From an uncultured Pelagibacteraceae bacterium (GTDB lineage: Bacteria; Pseudomonadota; Alphaproteobacteria; Pelagibacterales; Pelagibacteraceae), in assembly GCA_902521075.1 (NCBI GenBank), contig CABYQM010000003.1, positions 62,001-126,000 on the forward strand: 64,000 nt of DNA. Direction: 5' to 3'. Of this stretch, positions 63,916 to 64,000 are shown piece by piece. The notes beneath the pieces were generated by a model. That model was not told the DNA's origin. It was given only the letters and a program-made list of their open reading frames with translations, and searched no databases. The position numbers and the translations under genes were made by a program. The first letter of the stretch is position 1. Each line of letters begins with the position of its first letter.

Positions 63916-64000
63916 ATGAATGCCACCATAAATCTGGAAAAACATTTTCCAGTATTACTAAATGAACTAGTTAGTATTATTTCCCCTCTTTATGGTGGCA
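63916..64000 (+). CDS. rsmH: 16S rRNA (cytosine-1402 N4)-methyltransferase RsmH, N-terminal fragment (runs off window)
   Basis: RsmH (MraW) methylates cytosine 1402 of 16S rRNA. Only 28 codons are inside the window. After MNATINLEK comes HFPVLLNELVSIISPLYGG, matching the RsmH start HxPVLLxExxxxLxPxxGG, which leads to the SAM-binding loop. It begins 18 bases after the ftsZ stop. The first codons coincide with the nested inverted repeats at 63921-64000. Unusually many codons here end in C or G (GCC, ACC, CTG) for this A/T-rich gene set. Confidence 0.85.
   Translation, partial: MNATINLEKHFPVLLNELVSIISPLYGG
63921..64000 (+). promoter_or_regulatory. Nested inverted repeats at the rsmH start (possible three-way junction)
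   Basis: TGCCACCATAAA (63921-63932) is the exact reverse complement of TTTATGGTGGCA (63989-64000), a perfect 12-bp outer stem. Inside it lie two more hairpins: CTGGAAAA-ACA-TTTTCCAG (63934-63952, 8 bp) and TACTAA-N9-TTAGTA (63956-63976, 6 bp). As RNA this could be a three-way junction covering rsmH codons just after the start. The right arm reaches the last base of the window, so the stem could be longer. The role is not known. Confidence 0.65.

Noticed and set aside
1-64000. CRISPR array, insertion sequence, integrase or prophage genes
   Set aside because: No direct-repeat array, transposase, integrase or phage gene was found anywhere in the window.

Overview
The window is strongly AT-rich, almost entirely coding, and organised like a streamlined SAR11 (Pelagibacterales, Alphaproteobacteria) chromosome. 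Intergenic gaps are tiny, gene ends overlap in many places, and I see no insertion sequence, prophage or CRISPR array. Alphaproteobacterial signs are a CcrM-type adenine methyltransferase beside rnhB, an ATP synthase F0 operon with separate b and b' genes, a DciA-like (DUF721)/DsbA/SMC block, a petABC cytochrome bc1 operon, a CcrM-style GANTC promoter, and a PetP-PetR-like MarR/OmpR pair. A crtI-crtB-crtY-blh retinal cluster fits a proteorhodopsin-bearing marine bacterium, although no rhodopsin gene lies here. The lineage is inferred from gene content; I ran no search.

Layout. 1-3085 (+): end of threonine synthase, a Prx5-like peroxiredoxin and a large acyltransferase-SGNH membrane protein. 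15932-3156 (-): one long co-directional run, dciA-like, dsbA-like, smc, atpI-B-E-b'-b (F0 only), crtI-crtB-crtY-blh (retinal), a 56-residue membrane protein, ispH, thrB, rnhA. 15933-25710: mutY and an FAD monooxygenase (+), then ccrM, rnhB and a uracil-DNA glycosylase (-), a TPR protein, ispE, tRNA-Gln and cca (+), greA and hemF (-). 25711-28822: trmL (-) and petABC (+). 28799-34713 (-): lgt, midA-like, pgeF, prs, rplY, pth, ychF. 34762-45284: ubiK, envZ/ompR/marR-like regulators, ilvE, pgsA, uvrC, folB, folM-like, uvrB, an aspartate aminotransferase. 45287-53721: psiE-like, a reductase, trxB, an ELM1-like protein, a 2OG-oxygenase-like protein, carB and carA. 53844-58181 (+): yqeY, dnaG, rpoD, tRNA-Val(GAC), tRNA(CAT). 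58258-61455: two small envelope-type genes, mlaC-like, mlaA, amidase. 61504-64000 (+): RNase P RNA, then mraZ, ftsZ and the start of rsmH.

How the genes work together. The bc1 complex and ATP synthase F0 genes are respiratory energy conservation. The retinal genes supply the chromophore of a rhodopsin that would feed the same proton circuit. ispE and ispH supply isoprenoid precursors for retinal and other products. thrC/thrB make threonine, carA/carB make carbamoyl phosphate, and folB with a folM-like reductase make folate. uvrB/uvrC, mutY, a uracil-DNA glycosylase, rnhA/rnhB, smc, dnaG and the DciA-like protein maintain and copy the chromosome.

The points most worth a second look are these. 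(1) A nested inverted-repeat structure that could fold as a three-way junction covers the first codons of rsmH at the window's end. (2) ftsZ sits directly between mraZ and rsmH, behind a textbook promoter overlaid with 10-bp-spaced CCCA (MraZ-type) repeats. (3) The ccrM promoter carries two GANTC sites in a palindrome between -35 and -10. (4) SMC is only 857 residues long and shows no recognisable hinge. (5) A tRNA-Val(GAC) with non-canonical D and T loops has as its first base the last base of the rpoD stop codon. (6) A translationally coupled 56-residue membrane protein lies between blh and ispH.
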